In this document: one piece after another, positions 33,034 to 38,851 of the stretch
How the letters are laid out: every line of letters begins with the position of its first letter
Position numbering within the stretch: the stretch's first letter is position 1
Origin: Paenibacillus albiflavus
Lineage (GTDB): Bacteria > Bacillota > Bacilli > Paenibacillales > NBRC-103111
Direction: 5' to 3'
DNA length: 38,851 nucleotides
Assembly (NCBI RefSeq): GCF_004344915.1
Contig: NZ_SKFG01000043.1
Span: forward strand, 1 to 38,851
Position numbers and translations under genes: made by a program
The notes under the pieces: generated by a model
Told to the model about the DNA's origin: nothing
Databases searched by the model: none
Seen by the model: only the letters and a program-made list of their open reading frames with translations

Positions 33034-33516
33034 TTAATCCTTCACTCCCTTAAGGAGATAAACCTTAATCTTCTTCTTGGCGCTATCCACAAACCACTGT
33101 ACGCTGCTTTTCTTAAGTCCTAACAGCTTCGCTGCATAACTGTAAGCCATGCCGTTACCAATAACCATCACGTAGCAATCGCGTTCTCTTGGTGTAAGCT
33201 GACCAAGTACTTCCTCTATTCTTTCGCGATCCTCATCGGTTACACTTGCAGCTTGTACTGTGCCGCCTGCAGAAGTGCGAGCAAGATAAGCTTGCAAAAT
33301 AATCGGATCGATCGGGCGTTCACGCTGATAAGCAGCAAGTCGTTCAATTCCCCTGCGATTCCCTGGGCGCCGTCCTGTTTGTAGCCATTCCACAACATAA
33401 TTGCAATCGCTGATCATGCCACCGATTACTTGCCGATCATTCTTGTCCGTATTCAGCGTACGCAGCGCTCGTAATACACGTCTTGTTTGTTTGTATCCAT
33501 TCATCAATTCATACAT
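33034..33516 (-). CDS. Xpf-like sigma factor-type positive regulator
   Basis: 160 residues from ATG 33516, behind AAAGGGGGA. The N-terminal helices (YKQTRRVLRALRTLNTDKND, ISDCNYVVEWLQTGRRPGN, RRGIERLAAYQRE) resemble PBSX Xpf and related phage sigma-like factors. The C-terminus (about 108-150: LTPRERDCYVMVIGNGMAYSY, AAKLLGLKKSSVQWFVDSAKKKI) is a sigma-70 region 4 helix-turn-helix. No clear region 2 is present. In PBSX, Xpf switches on the late structural operon; the same role is inferred here. The gene overlaps the small gene upstream by eight bases. Confidence 0.78.
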   Translation of the reverse strand: MYELMNGYKQTRRVLRALRTLNTDKNDRQVIGGMISDCNYVVEWLQTGRRPGNRRGIERLAAYQRERPIDPIILQAYLARTSAGGTVQAASVTDEDRERIEEVLGQLTPRERDCYVMVIGNGMAYSYAAKLLGLKKSSVQWFVDSAKKKIKVYLLKGVKD

Positions 33517-33691
33517 AATCATTTCCCCCTTTAGCTGCAATGCTTACAAACTCAGTGTCAAACTCTCCTGTTGATACTTCCTTCTTAAGATTCTGCAAAA
33601 CAGCAGCTACATGCTCCTGTTGCTGACGATCTGCAAGCTGAATGCATACCGCTAAATGATCAATTAAAAGTGCCTTATCTACTAATTTCAT
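33509..33691 (-). CDS. Small early-operon protein
   Basis: 60 residues from ATG 33691, with AAAGGAGAGAGG upstream. MKLVDKALLIDHLAVCIQLA, then DRQQQEHVAAVLQNLKKEVS; it is predicted to be one long amphipathic helical hairpin. It is the first gene after the outward promoter and overlaps the sigma-like gene by eight bases. Not recognised; it could be an anti-repressor or a partner of the sigma-like factor, but nothing in the sequence proves this. Confidence 0.6.
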   Translation of the reverse strand: MKLVDKALLIDHLAVCIQLADRQQQEHVAAVLQNLKKEVSTGEFDTEFVSIAAKGGNDYV

Positions 33692-33761
33692 GTGTATCCT
33701 CTCTCCTTTGCTCACAACTGTATTTAAAATACGATCCCACTTCAAAAAAATAAGCTGCACA

Positions 33762-33791
33762 TTGACAAACCTCTCTAAAATACGGTAACAT
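33762..33791 (+). promoter_or_regulatory. Candidate promoter of the repressor gene
   Basis: TTGACA (33762-33767), an 18-base spacer and TAACAT (33786-33791). The second operator lies in the spacer. This would leave a leader of about 140 bases before the repressor start; a weaker TTGATC-16-TACGAT at about 33822-33848 is an alternative. Confidence 0.4.
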
Positions 33792-33854
33792 TACTATATC
33801 GTATTTAAATTACGATTATTGATCGTGTTTGATCCGTTTTTACGATATGTATCC

Positions 33855-33884
33855 ATTATAGAACAGTATTTATAATACAGTCAA
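33855..33884 (-). promoter_or_regulatory. Outward (early) promoter of the tail cluster
   Basis: On the minus strand TTGACT (33884-33879), an 18-base spacer and a perfect TATAAT (33860-33855). The spacer contains the palindromic operator GTATTTATAATAC (33866-33878), so repressor bound there would block polymerase. Confidence 0.8.
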
Positions 33885-33935
33885 GCATCAAATCGTAGTT
33901 TTAATACAATTTGAATCGGAAGGATGTAGGAAGCG

Positions 33936-34307
33936 ATGACTTTGGGCGAGAGAATCAAGGTGCTGCGCACGAAAGCCAAATTCACACAACTTGATATAGC
34001 GAAAAAGCTGGATATGGGCAGCTCGAACTTCGGGCATATCGAGAACGATCGCGTTACTCCTTCTAGCACTGTGCTGCAAAAAATCGCGGATCTTTTGAAT
34101 ACGACGACTGATTATTTGCTTGGACGCACGGACGATCCAGAGGTTACTCCTTCAATGGAACCGAAGCTCGATGACCCAGAGTTGAATTTGTTTTTCAAGG
34201 ATTTTGCGAACGCCCCGAGAGAGCGGCAGGAGGAAATGCTCCGCTTCTGGCATTTTATTAATGAACAGGAGAAGAGCCGAACGAAACAAGATAAACAAGG
34301 TGAATAG
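33936..34307 (+). CDS. Xre-family (ImmR-like) repressor
   Basis: 123 residues. A helix-turn-helix of the HTH_3 type fills residues 4-62 (ERIKVLRTKAKFTQLDIAKK, SSNFGHIENDRVTPSSTVLQ, LLNTTTDYLLGR). The short C-terminal part (FFKDFANAPRERQEEMLRFWHFI) is like the oligomerising tail of ImmR/Xre repressors and has no S24 autocleavage domain. Inactivation would therefore depend on the ImmA-like protease encoded next. AGGAAGCG precedes the ATG. It is divergent from the early operon and should bind the operators between them. Confidence 0.88.
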   Translation: MTLGERIKVLRTKAKFTQLDIAKKLDMGSSNFGHIENDRVTPSSTVLQKIADLLNTTTDYLLGRTDDPEVTPSMEPKLDDPELNLFFKDFANAPRERQEEMLRFWHFINEQEKSRTKQDKQGE

Positions 34308-34327
34308 TTTACACTAACTAGTAAGAG

Positions 34328-34352
34328 GCCTGCTATTTCTCAGGCTTTTCTT
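34328..34352 (+). terminator. Weak terminator between repressor and ImmA-like gene
   Basis: GCCTG-CTATTTCT-CAGGC followed by TTTTCTTAT. The short stem suggests partial termination, which would reduce protease relative to repressor. Confidence 0.55.
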
Positions 34353-34396
34353 ATACATAATATCAGAACATACATTCGCATTACGAGGTGATTGAT

Positions 34397-35032
34397 ATGA
34401 TGGACCTGTATTCCCCAACACCACTTGAACAATGGATTGAGAATTTATATAGAGAACATAATCTGACGAATCCCCATGAGCTTAATATTCAAGCGCTAGC
34501 GAGCAAATTGAATATTTGGTTCTATTTTCTAGAATTCGGCAGTCAAGCAATTGAACGCAATGGCATGTACAGCATTTGTATCGATAGTCGGCTGTCGCCA
34601 GCGGAGCAATGGGAAGAATTCCTGCATGAATTATGCCATGTACTGAGGCACTCGGGGAATCAGATTCACATGCCTGCGGACTATATGCAGATGCAGGAGA
34701 CAGAGGCGAATAATTTTGTGCTATATGCTGCAATCCCCTACTTTATGGTTAAGGAACTTAAGCTGCCAGACGTTCAAAATGAAGCAATCGATTTCTTATC
34801 AGATACGTTCGGTGTTACACATTTGTTAGCCCATCGCAGACTAGAACAAATTCAGCGACGATTGCTGCAAGGTACATTTGATCATGAGGTCAAGCGGCAC
34901 CATGAACGCCAGTATCGCAAATATTCAAGCGACACCTGGTCAGATGAAACGAAATGCATTATGGACAAGCTCTATCAACAGCTTCAATCGAAAGGATCGA
35001 AGATTAATGGCTCGAATGAAGGTTTATTATGA
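34397..35032 (+). CDS. ImmA/IrrE-family metallopeptidase
   Basis: 211 residues from ATG 34397, eight bases behind GAGG; a GTG at 34388 lies inside that site. The zinc motif HELCH (77-81) and the downstream QETEANNFV (third ligand Glu about 103) define the ImmA/IrrE family. In ICEBs1 ImmA cuts the ImmR repressor to induce the element; here the neighbour is an Xre repressor, so the same pairing is inferred. The C-terminal part (about 140-211) is helical, basic and unlike ImmA. It overlaps the next gene by 26 bp. Confidence 0.88.
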   Translation: MMDLYSPTPLEQWIENLYREHNLTNPHELNIQALASKLNIWFYFLEFGSQAIERNGMYSICIDSRLSPAEQWEEFLHELCHVLRHSGNQIHMPADYMQMQETEANNFVLYAAIPYFMVKELKLPDVQNEAIDFLSDTFGVTHLLAHRRLEQIQRRLLQGTFDHEVKRHHERQYRKYSSDTWSDETKCIMDKLYQQLQSKGSKINGSNEGLL

Positions 35033-35390
35033 ATTTGGTCATAAAGCGATGCATCCTATCACAATGGTTGTTAGCTTCAAGATCGGTGAGCTGAATTGGC
35101 ACAAGGATGCGATCTATCTGCCGCTCATTGCTCCTTTTCAATCCCATATGCTTAATGAAATGAATCTATCGATGGCAATAACGGTTCTGCTAGAAGATCT
35201 TACGATCCATCCAACCAAAACGAACTATATCGGCCTCTATCTGCCCCGAATTCAAGCTCGATACGAGCAGCTGATCGATATTCACTTCATCGAACATTTC
35301 ATTATACGTCTAGCAGACGTGGAAGAAGTAATGCAAGCGGACGTGAGGCGGTACTTCCCTGCTGATCGTTCGATGAATCGCGATTCATAA
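35007..35390 (+). CDS. Unknown small protein, third gene of the repressor operon
   Basis: 127 residues from ATG 35007 (AAAGGATCG upstream); ATG 35016 is also possible. MARMKVYYEFGHKAMHPITM, then FKIGELNWHKDAIYLPLIAP and AITVLLEDLTIHP; a mostly alpha/beta globular protein with several His residues. It overlaps the ImmA-like gene and is the last gene before a terminator, so it belongs to the same transcript. Not recognised. It could be an immunity or regulatory partner of the cluster. Confidence 0.6.
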   Translation: MARMKVYYEFGHKAMHPITMVVSFKIGELNWHKDAIYLPLIAPFQSHMLNEMNLSMAITVLLEDLTIHPTKTNYIGLYLPRIQARYEQLIDIHFIEHFIIRLADVEEVMQADVRRYFPADRSMNRDS

Positions 35391-35393
35391 ACA

Positions 35394-35436
35394 AAGCCCC
35401 TCGCAGAACAATCGGTTCTACAAGAGGCTTAATTTT
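35394..35436. terminator. Bidirectional terminator between the repressor operon and the SGNH gene
   Basis: AAGCCcCT...AGAAC pairs with GTTCT...AGaGGCTT around a short loop. The plus-strand side is followed by AATTTTA and the minus-strand side by TGTTTAT, both weak T-runs. It sits between two convergent genes. Confidence 0.65.
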
Positions 35437-36160
35437 ATACGGGTTGCAAAAGTACACGATGATTCTTCTCCATATACTGAAGGATCTTGTCTGCAATCAG
35501 TCGATGTCCTTGCTCATTGGGGTGAATGCCATCTTCACAAATGTACTCGCGATAATCCATCGTTTTCAAAAAAGCGCTTCTCACATCAATCCATCTAACT
35601 TTCATTTCCTCTGCAACGTCGATAATGGCTGAATTGTATCTTTCATGCCACCAATAAATTCGATTCACAGTACCTAGCCACGATAAAATGTTGTGAGCGC
35701 TCGTCTCGTTATTTTTGCTGACCCATTTAAAATATTTATCTGCATCCAGCGGCGGCAAAGTCATCAGAACAGGGACGATTCCTTCTTCTCTCAGCTTCTG
35801 AATCATTTCCTGCAGTACCGTGATATAGTGATTTAAGGTTGTTTTGGGATTGAATTCGCCTTGGGGGTTCTGAGCAATCTCTTCCCAGTTAAAGTCACAA
35901 TCATTGCCGCCGAACTCCACGACCACAATATCAGGCTTCTTGCTCAGGACATCACGCTGCAGTGTCGAGATCCCTTTGGTAATCACAGATCCAAATCGGC
36001 CCGCATTATGAATAATACCTCTAAATCGTCTCTGTATAATCTCCGCAAAACTATTCTTAAGGACTGCATATTTCCCTTTATTCTCATCATAAATAACACC
36101 TTTGGCAATTGAATCCCCGAACAGGACAATATTGTATTGATCCTTCTCTTTGGCTTGCAT
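35435..36160 (-). CDS. SGNH/GDSL-family hydrolase
   Basis: 241 residues from ATG 36160, with GGGGAG eight bases upstream; GTG 36169 lies too near that site. Block I is GDSIAKG with the nucleophile Ser17, block II is the glycine in NAGRFGSV, block III is EFGGNDCDF (Asn), and block V is EDGIHPNEQG with the catalytic Asp and His. It is a serine esterase or lipase-like hydrolase and has no signal peptide, so it acts inside the cell. The closest general type is a GDSL acyl-esterase or deacetylase; no specific substrate can be named. It lies just outside the tail cluster. Confidence 0.88.
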   Translation of the reverse strand: MQAKEKDQYNIVLFGDSIAKGVIYDENKGKYAVLKNSFAEIIQRRFRGIIHNAGRFGSVITKGISTLQRDVLSKKPDIVVVEFGGNDCDFNWEEIAQNPQGEFNPKTTLNHYITVLQEMIQKLREEGIVPVLMTLPPLDADKYFKWVSKNNETSAHNILSWLGTVNRIYWWHERYNSAIIDVAEEMKVRWIDVRSAFLKTMDYREYICEDGIHPNEQGHRLIADKILQYMEKNHRVLLQPV

Positions 36161-36188
36161 AGTTGTCACTCCCCAATGTTATCGCATG

Positions 36189-36203
36189 TAGTTTTAAAAA
36201 CTA
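36189..36203. promoter_or_regulatory. 15-bp palindrome between SGNH and DUF1836 genes
   Basis: TAGTTTTAAAAACTA is fully symmetric about the central A. It lies in the divergent region between a putative regulator (DUF1836) and the SGNH gene and may be an operator for it. On the minus strand it falls downstream of TTGATA, in the spacer of a weak candidate promoter. Confidence 0.4.
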
Positions 36204-36298
36204 TATCAAGTATTAACTATATAATAACATCTATTTCTTATATGTAAATACCTTGTCCTCATTATTTTTATTGTTGGCTTTATTCACTATATGATAGT

Positions 36299-36898
36299 AT
36301 GATTAAACTGATTAATACGTATCCTCATTTTCAAATTTATAGCAAAGGAAGTATCCTCTTGAACGACCAAATTGAACAACTTTTGACGCAAATTATTGAG
36401 CAATCCGATATTGAAATCACCGATATCCCCAAAATTGACTTATATATGGACCAAGTAATCACCCTATTCGACAGCAACGTAGGTACAAGCAAGCGATATC
36501 CAGAGGACAAGCTCCTGACCAAAACGATGATCAACAACTATACCAAAGACAAAATCCTCATGCCTGCCAAAAATAAAAAATACACGCCCGAACATATCGC
36601 CCAAATGGCTCTTATTTATCACCTGAAGCAATCTCTTCAAATCGGTGATATCAAAAATTTGTTCCAAGCGACCTTGCATCATAAGGATGTTAATGTATGG
36701 GCGGTATATGAACAATTTCTAGCAAATAAAAAAGTGCAATTGAGCAACACAAACGAGCAAATTAAAACGCAATTCGCTGACGATGAGTCGAAGCTTAACC
36801 CCAAAGAACAGACATTATTAACCGTTCTATCCCTTATTCAACAAGCAAATACGTACAAACGTCTCGCCGAGAAGCTTATTGATCAATTAGATAACTAA
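36299..36898 (+). CDS. DUF1836-family protein
   Basis: 199 residues. LTKTMINNYTKDKILMPAKN and KKYTPEHIAQMALIYHLKQS (about 75-120) are typical of DUF1836, a MerR-like helix-turn-helix family seen in Bacillota. Its role is unknown but likely regulatory. The start at 36299 has no visible ribosome site: the upstream bases run AT-rich with TATGAT at 36290, so the message may be nearly leaderless. It diverges from the SGNH hydrolase gene. Confidence 0.75.
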   Translation: MIKLINTYPHFQIYSKGSILLNDQIEQLLTQIIEQSDIEITDIPKIDLYMDQVITLFDSNVGTSKRYPEDKLLTKTMINNYTKDKILMPAKNKKYTPEHIAQMALIYHLKQSLQIGDIKNLFQATLHHKDVNVWAVYEQFLANKKVQLSNTNEQIKTQFADDESKLNPKEQTLLTVLSLIQQANTYKRLAEKLIDQLDN

Positions 36899-36913
36899 AC
36901 ACGACCATATAAA

Positions 36914-36956
36914 ATAAATAACCCATCCCACAAATGAAGCGGGATGAGTTATTTTT
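36914..36956. terminator. Bidirectional terminator behind the DUF1836 gene
   Basis: AATAACcCATCCC / GGGATGaGTTATT hairpin with a loop of CACAAATGAAGC, followed by TTTATTT on the plus strand. It lies between two convergent genes. Confidence 0.78.
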
Positions 36957-36968
36957 ATTTAACAGCAA

Positions 36969-37919
36969 TTATTTCAAATCTTGATACACAACAATTAATT
37001 CAGCATGCGTTTGCGCTGGCAACGATCTTGTCATGATATGGGAATGATAAGCGGCAATTTTGGTACCTTTTTTCAGATCAGCTAATTTAACTTCTTGTCC
37101 ATAAACATCTACGATTTTAGTGTCTTTCGTAACTTTAAGAATAATATCGTTCTTCGCGTCACGATCTGATTTAACATCTACAAGCACCATATCATCAGAA
37201 ACTTTGTCAATGCTGCCGTCAACACGCACTGTATCGCCAAGAACAACAATTTTGCTAGCATTGGTGATTGGAGGCATGCTCATCGTCATTACCGGTCCAT
37301 ATGTTGCTTCAATGCTTACATTGGCATTCAGAACATCTGCTGCAAGCTTATTACCTTTCTCGTCGACGATCTCAGTGTCCTTGGAAACGTTTAAGATAAC
37401 AGGATTCTTGCCTGCTACTACAACACGAGTGTAAGCTTCATTAACTTTGTTAGCTGGGATAGATTCAACTCTTTCAATAATTCCTTTTGAAACAATGGCT
37501 GCTGGCTTCTCAGGCTTGTCCACCACGATCTTCACCGCTGGTGATTGTGGAGGAATGCTCATCGTCATCATTGGGCCATAGTATGCGGTAACTGTCCATT
37601 CATTCTTGAGAGCGTCATACAAGTCAGCTTTATTCCCATTCTGATCCTCAACCTGTACATCATCACCGATCACAAGTTTGACCAAATCAGGATCTGTTGC
37701 TTTTACCCCTTTACCTTCGAGCATTGCATAAACGCCATATTTCGTATGAACGATTTCTTTAATCGTTCCTTTGGTAGCAGCTAATTCGGGCTTCTTCACT
37801 TCACTTGTCACTTCCGTTGGAGATTGTGGAGCTTGTCCAGGTGTTGCTGCTGAAGCTAGTGGTACTGCAAGCAATGCTACAGCACTCGTTGTAATCATTA
37901 ATTTAGTCCATGCTTTCAT
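36969..37919 (-). CDS. Exported protein with three Met-rich repeats
   Basis: 316 residues from ATG 37919 (AGGAGG nine bases upstream; ATG 37925 is too close). A signal peptide ends near ASA (residues 1-25). The mature part has three roughly 90-residue units, each with a beta-rich body (e.g. KGTIKEIVHTKYGVYAML) and ending in YYGPMMTMSIPPQ, TYGPVMTMSMPP or YHSHIMTRSLPAQ, then a strand such as AVKIVV or SKIVV. I do not know the family. The conserved methionine clusters look like soft-metal sites, but structural use is equally possible. It has its own promoter region and a terminator. Confidence 0.75.
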   Translation of the reverse strand: MKAWTKLMITTSAVALLAVPLASAATPGQAPQSPTEVTSEVKKPELAATKGTIKEIVHTKYGVYAMLEGKGVKATDPDLVKLVIGDDVQVEDQNGNKADLYDALKNEWTVTAYYGPMMTMSIPPQSPAVKIVVDKPEKPAAIVSKGIIERVESIPANKVNEAYTRVVVAGKNPVILNVSKDTEIVDEKGNKLAADVLNANVSIEATYGPVMTMSMPPITNASKIVVLGDTVRVDGSIDKVSDDMVLVDVKSDRDAKNDIILKVTKDTKIVDVYGQEVKLADLKKGTKIAAYHSHIMTRSLPAQTHAELIVVYQDLK

Positions 37920-37925
37920 AATCAT

Positions 37926-38083
37926 AGCCTCCTAGGTATTAGATCTGTCTGTGCTAGTTCGTTAGCATCTAAGAAAAAAACAGTAACCGGTATCTCTGCC
38001 CTTTCTTTCAATACTATAGACGGCATGTCTCGACAAAAAGTTGCATAAAACTATGATTTTGTTTAACTTCACCTTATTCTATG
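37926..38083. other. Short intergenic region upstream of the Met-rich exported protein
   Basis: About 160 bp. A TATAGT lies near 38022 on the minus strand with a weak -35. No gene seen. Confidence 0.3.
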
Positions 38084-38164
38084 TTAACTCAGGTGCCTTC
38101 TTCTCATACCAAAAAGGATCAGAACGACCACAAGCAATATAAACAGGATGAGCAAATAAAGCAT
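38084..38164 (-). CDS. Small single-helix membrane peptide (26 aa)
   Basis: The frame ATG 38164 to TAA 38084 has GGGAGG six bases upstream. It encodes MLYLLILFILLVVVLILFGM followed by a basic end RRRHLS: one hydrophobic helix with a positive tail, the layout of regulatory or toxic membrane peptides. No second gene is seen that would act as antitoxin. It is too short for length-based gene calling, but the ribosome site is excellent. Confidence 0.6.
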   Translation of the reverse strand: MLYLLILFILLVVVLILFGMRRRHLS

Positions 38165-38281
38165 AGACATCCTCCCTTCTGATCACGTTTGATTTAGTAT
38201 ATTCTCAACTTTGTATAGGTGATACTTGTACAAGGAAATGAATATTGGTTATGCAAAACAGCCATTTCGCCAGTTCCTCCT

Positions 38282-38612
38282 AAATATAAGTACCTCTAAA
38301 TCTGCTATTGATGCGCACGCTTGGGTTTTCAAGTAAATAAATATTCCAAGTCACAGAAACCACCATTCATTTGTTGAGAATTGTATGCGGACTGGGAGTT
38401 GTATGTGGAGTTGGGAGGGAAATAGCGGACTTTGAGGTGCTTATTCGAATGGAATAGGGGGTATTTGTGAAAATAGCGGATTATCAGGTATCTATTTCGG
38501 CTGAATCGATCTCAATATAGTTGTTTTGACTAAAATAAGTACTTCAAAATCCCCTAAATGAGGAAACGCTCGAGTTTTTAAGTAAATAAGCACTTCAAAA
38601 TCCGTTATTTTG
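38282..38612. repeat. Cluster of five copies of the dispersed repeat (array B)
   Basis: The unit near AAATAGCGGAcTTTCAGGTA, then tcTATTT, occurs as 38282-38310 (inverted), 38420-38446 (direct), 38470-38498 (direct), 38532-38559 (inverted) and 38583-38612 (inverted). Orientation is mixed. The same unit forms array A at 20863-21057. It fills most of the 500 bp between the 26-aa peptide gene and the rRNA operon; no gene was found in it. Confidence 0.7.
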
Positions 38613-38620
38613 GAATGCAC

Positions 38621-38659
38621 AAAAAAACAAGCCACCATTCATAAAGAACAGTGGCTTGT
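38621..38659 (-). terminator. Rho-independent terminator of the rRNA operon
   Basis: On the minus strand ACAAGCCAC, a loop (TGTTCTTTATGAAT) and GTGGCTTGT form a strong hairpin followed by seven T. It lies four bases behind the 5S rRNA. Confidence 0.92.
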
Positions 38660-38663
38660 AGTT

Positions 38664-38780
38664 GCTTGGCAACGTCCTACTCTCCCAGGATCCTTCGATC
38701 CAAGTACCATCGGCGCTGGAAGGCTTAACGGTCGTGTTCGGGATGGGTACGCGTGGTTCCCTTCCGCCATCGTCACCAAA
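38664..38780 (-). rRNA. rrf: 5S ribosomal RNA
   Basis: On the minus strand it begins TTTGGTGACGATGGCGG, contains the universal CCCATCCCGAACACG, TTAAGCC, CAGCGCCGATGGTA and GAGAGTAGGACGTTGCC, and ends GCCAAGC, which pairs with the start. 117 nucleotides, as usual for Bacillota. It is the last gene of an rRNA operon whose 23S lies to the right, outside the window. Confidence 0.97.
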
Positions 38781-38851
38781 CATGCATTTGTGAACAAATG
38801 CGGTTCTTACAAGGTATTGTACCTTGAAAACTAGAAGCGAATTGAAAGTAA
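38781..38851 (-). other. 23S-5S intergenic spacer of the rRNA operon (partial)
   Basis: The minus-strand sequence holds CTAGTTTTCAAGGTAC, the kind of short motif found in Bacillota rRNA spacers. The 23S gene must follow beyond base 38851. Confidence 0.75.

Larger units (their letters stand above)
33720..33909. promoter_or_regulatory. Lysogeny-type switch with five repeated operators
   Basis: A palindromic motif close to GTATTTaAAATAC recurs: 33720-33732 (GTATTTAAAATAC, perfect around the central base), about 33776-33787 (TAAAATACGGTA, half-conserved), 33798-33816 (ATCGTATTTAAATTACGAT), 33866-33878 (GTATTTATAATAC) and about 33892-33907 (TCGTAGTTTTAATACA). They cover both divergent promoters. 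By position they should be sites for the Xre-type repressor at 33936. Confidence 0.75.
21184..35390. mobile_element. PBSX-type tail-only cluster, probable R-type tailocin locus
   Basis: The block holds a lysogeny-type repressor, an ImmA-like protease and a sigma-like activator, then a complete contractile-tail module in PBSX order (sheath, tube, chaperone, tape measure, LysM protein, hub, baseplate, fibre, XkdX) and a holin-endolysin pair. No terminase, portal, capsid, scaffold, head-tail connector, integrase or replication gene is present between the switch and the sheath gene. That is the layout of phage-tail-like bacteriocins such as pyocin R and C. difficile diffocin. The bounds are the first and last genes of the cluster; no attachment sites were seen. 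Confidence 0.75.

Noticed and set aside
34878-35006. Longer N-terminus for the third gene of the repressor operon.
   Set aside because: That part lies in another frame of the ImmA-like gene and has no ribosome site; the start at 35007 fits better.
21184-35390. Ordinary complete prophage.
   Set aside because: There is no integrase, replication, terminase, portal or capsid gene and no att-like repeat at the ends; the structural genes cover the tail only.
38595-38834. 62- and 74-codon frames near the right end.
   Set aside because: They overlap the 5S rRNA and its terminator.

Overview
The window looks like a Bacillota chromosome of the Paenibacillus/Bacillus type. The signs are strong Shine-Dalgarno sites, a gene block syntenic with the Bacillus subtilis yqh region (lipM, yqhH, yqhG, yqzE), a class II ribonucleotide reductase with NrdR boxes, YolD and DinB-like small proteins, and intergenic repeats of a kind I associate with Paenibacillus. 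The genus is an inference.

Layout. 1-333: edge of an IS3-family insertion sequence. 647-4573: a CPA1 Na+/H+ antiporter, then a three-gene operon of a Crp/Fnr (YeiL-like) regulator between two YdcZ-family membrane proteins, with a decayed epimerase tail behind it. 4812-8702: nrdJ, diverging from a D-amino-acid transaminase across a region with two NrdR boxes. 8756-17117: AAC(3)-like acetyltransferase, lipM, yqhH, an opposing operon (SDR, QueA-like, VOC), yqhG, an exported protein and yqzE. 17503-20749: BI-1-like membrane protein, DinB-like protein, small genes, YolD-like protein and trhO.

21184-35390 is the most interesting part: a compact PBSX-type contractile tail cluster with no terminase, portal, capsid, protease or integrase gene. 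Its order is repressor, ImmA-like protease and a small unknown gene on the + strand; then on the - strand a small gene and an Xpf-like sigma factor, a terminator, a duplicated tail-terminator-like protein, sheath (XkdK), tube (XkdM), chaperone (XkdN) with a canonical -1 frameshift site, a short tape measure (XkdO, 430 aa), XkdP to XkdX, an attenuator-like terminator, holin and an M23 endolysin. I read it as a phage-tail-like bacteriocin (R-type tailocin) locus. Its switch is a divergent promoter region with five repeated operators, one lying exactly in the spacer of the outward promoter. In the model, ImmA-like cleavage of the repressor would free the early promoter, the sigma-like factor would turn on the tail operon, and the holin/endolysin would release the particles.

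35435-38851: SGNH hydrolase, DUF1836 protein, an exported protein with three Met-rich repeats, a 26-aa membrane peptide, a second array of the same intergenic repeat seen near 20.9 kb, and the end of an rRNA operon (5S rRNA) on the - strand.
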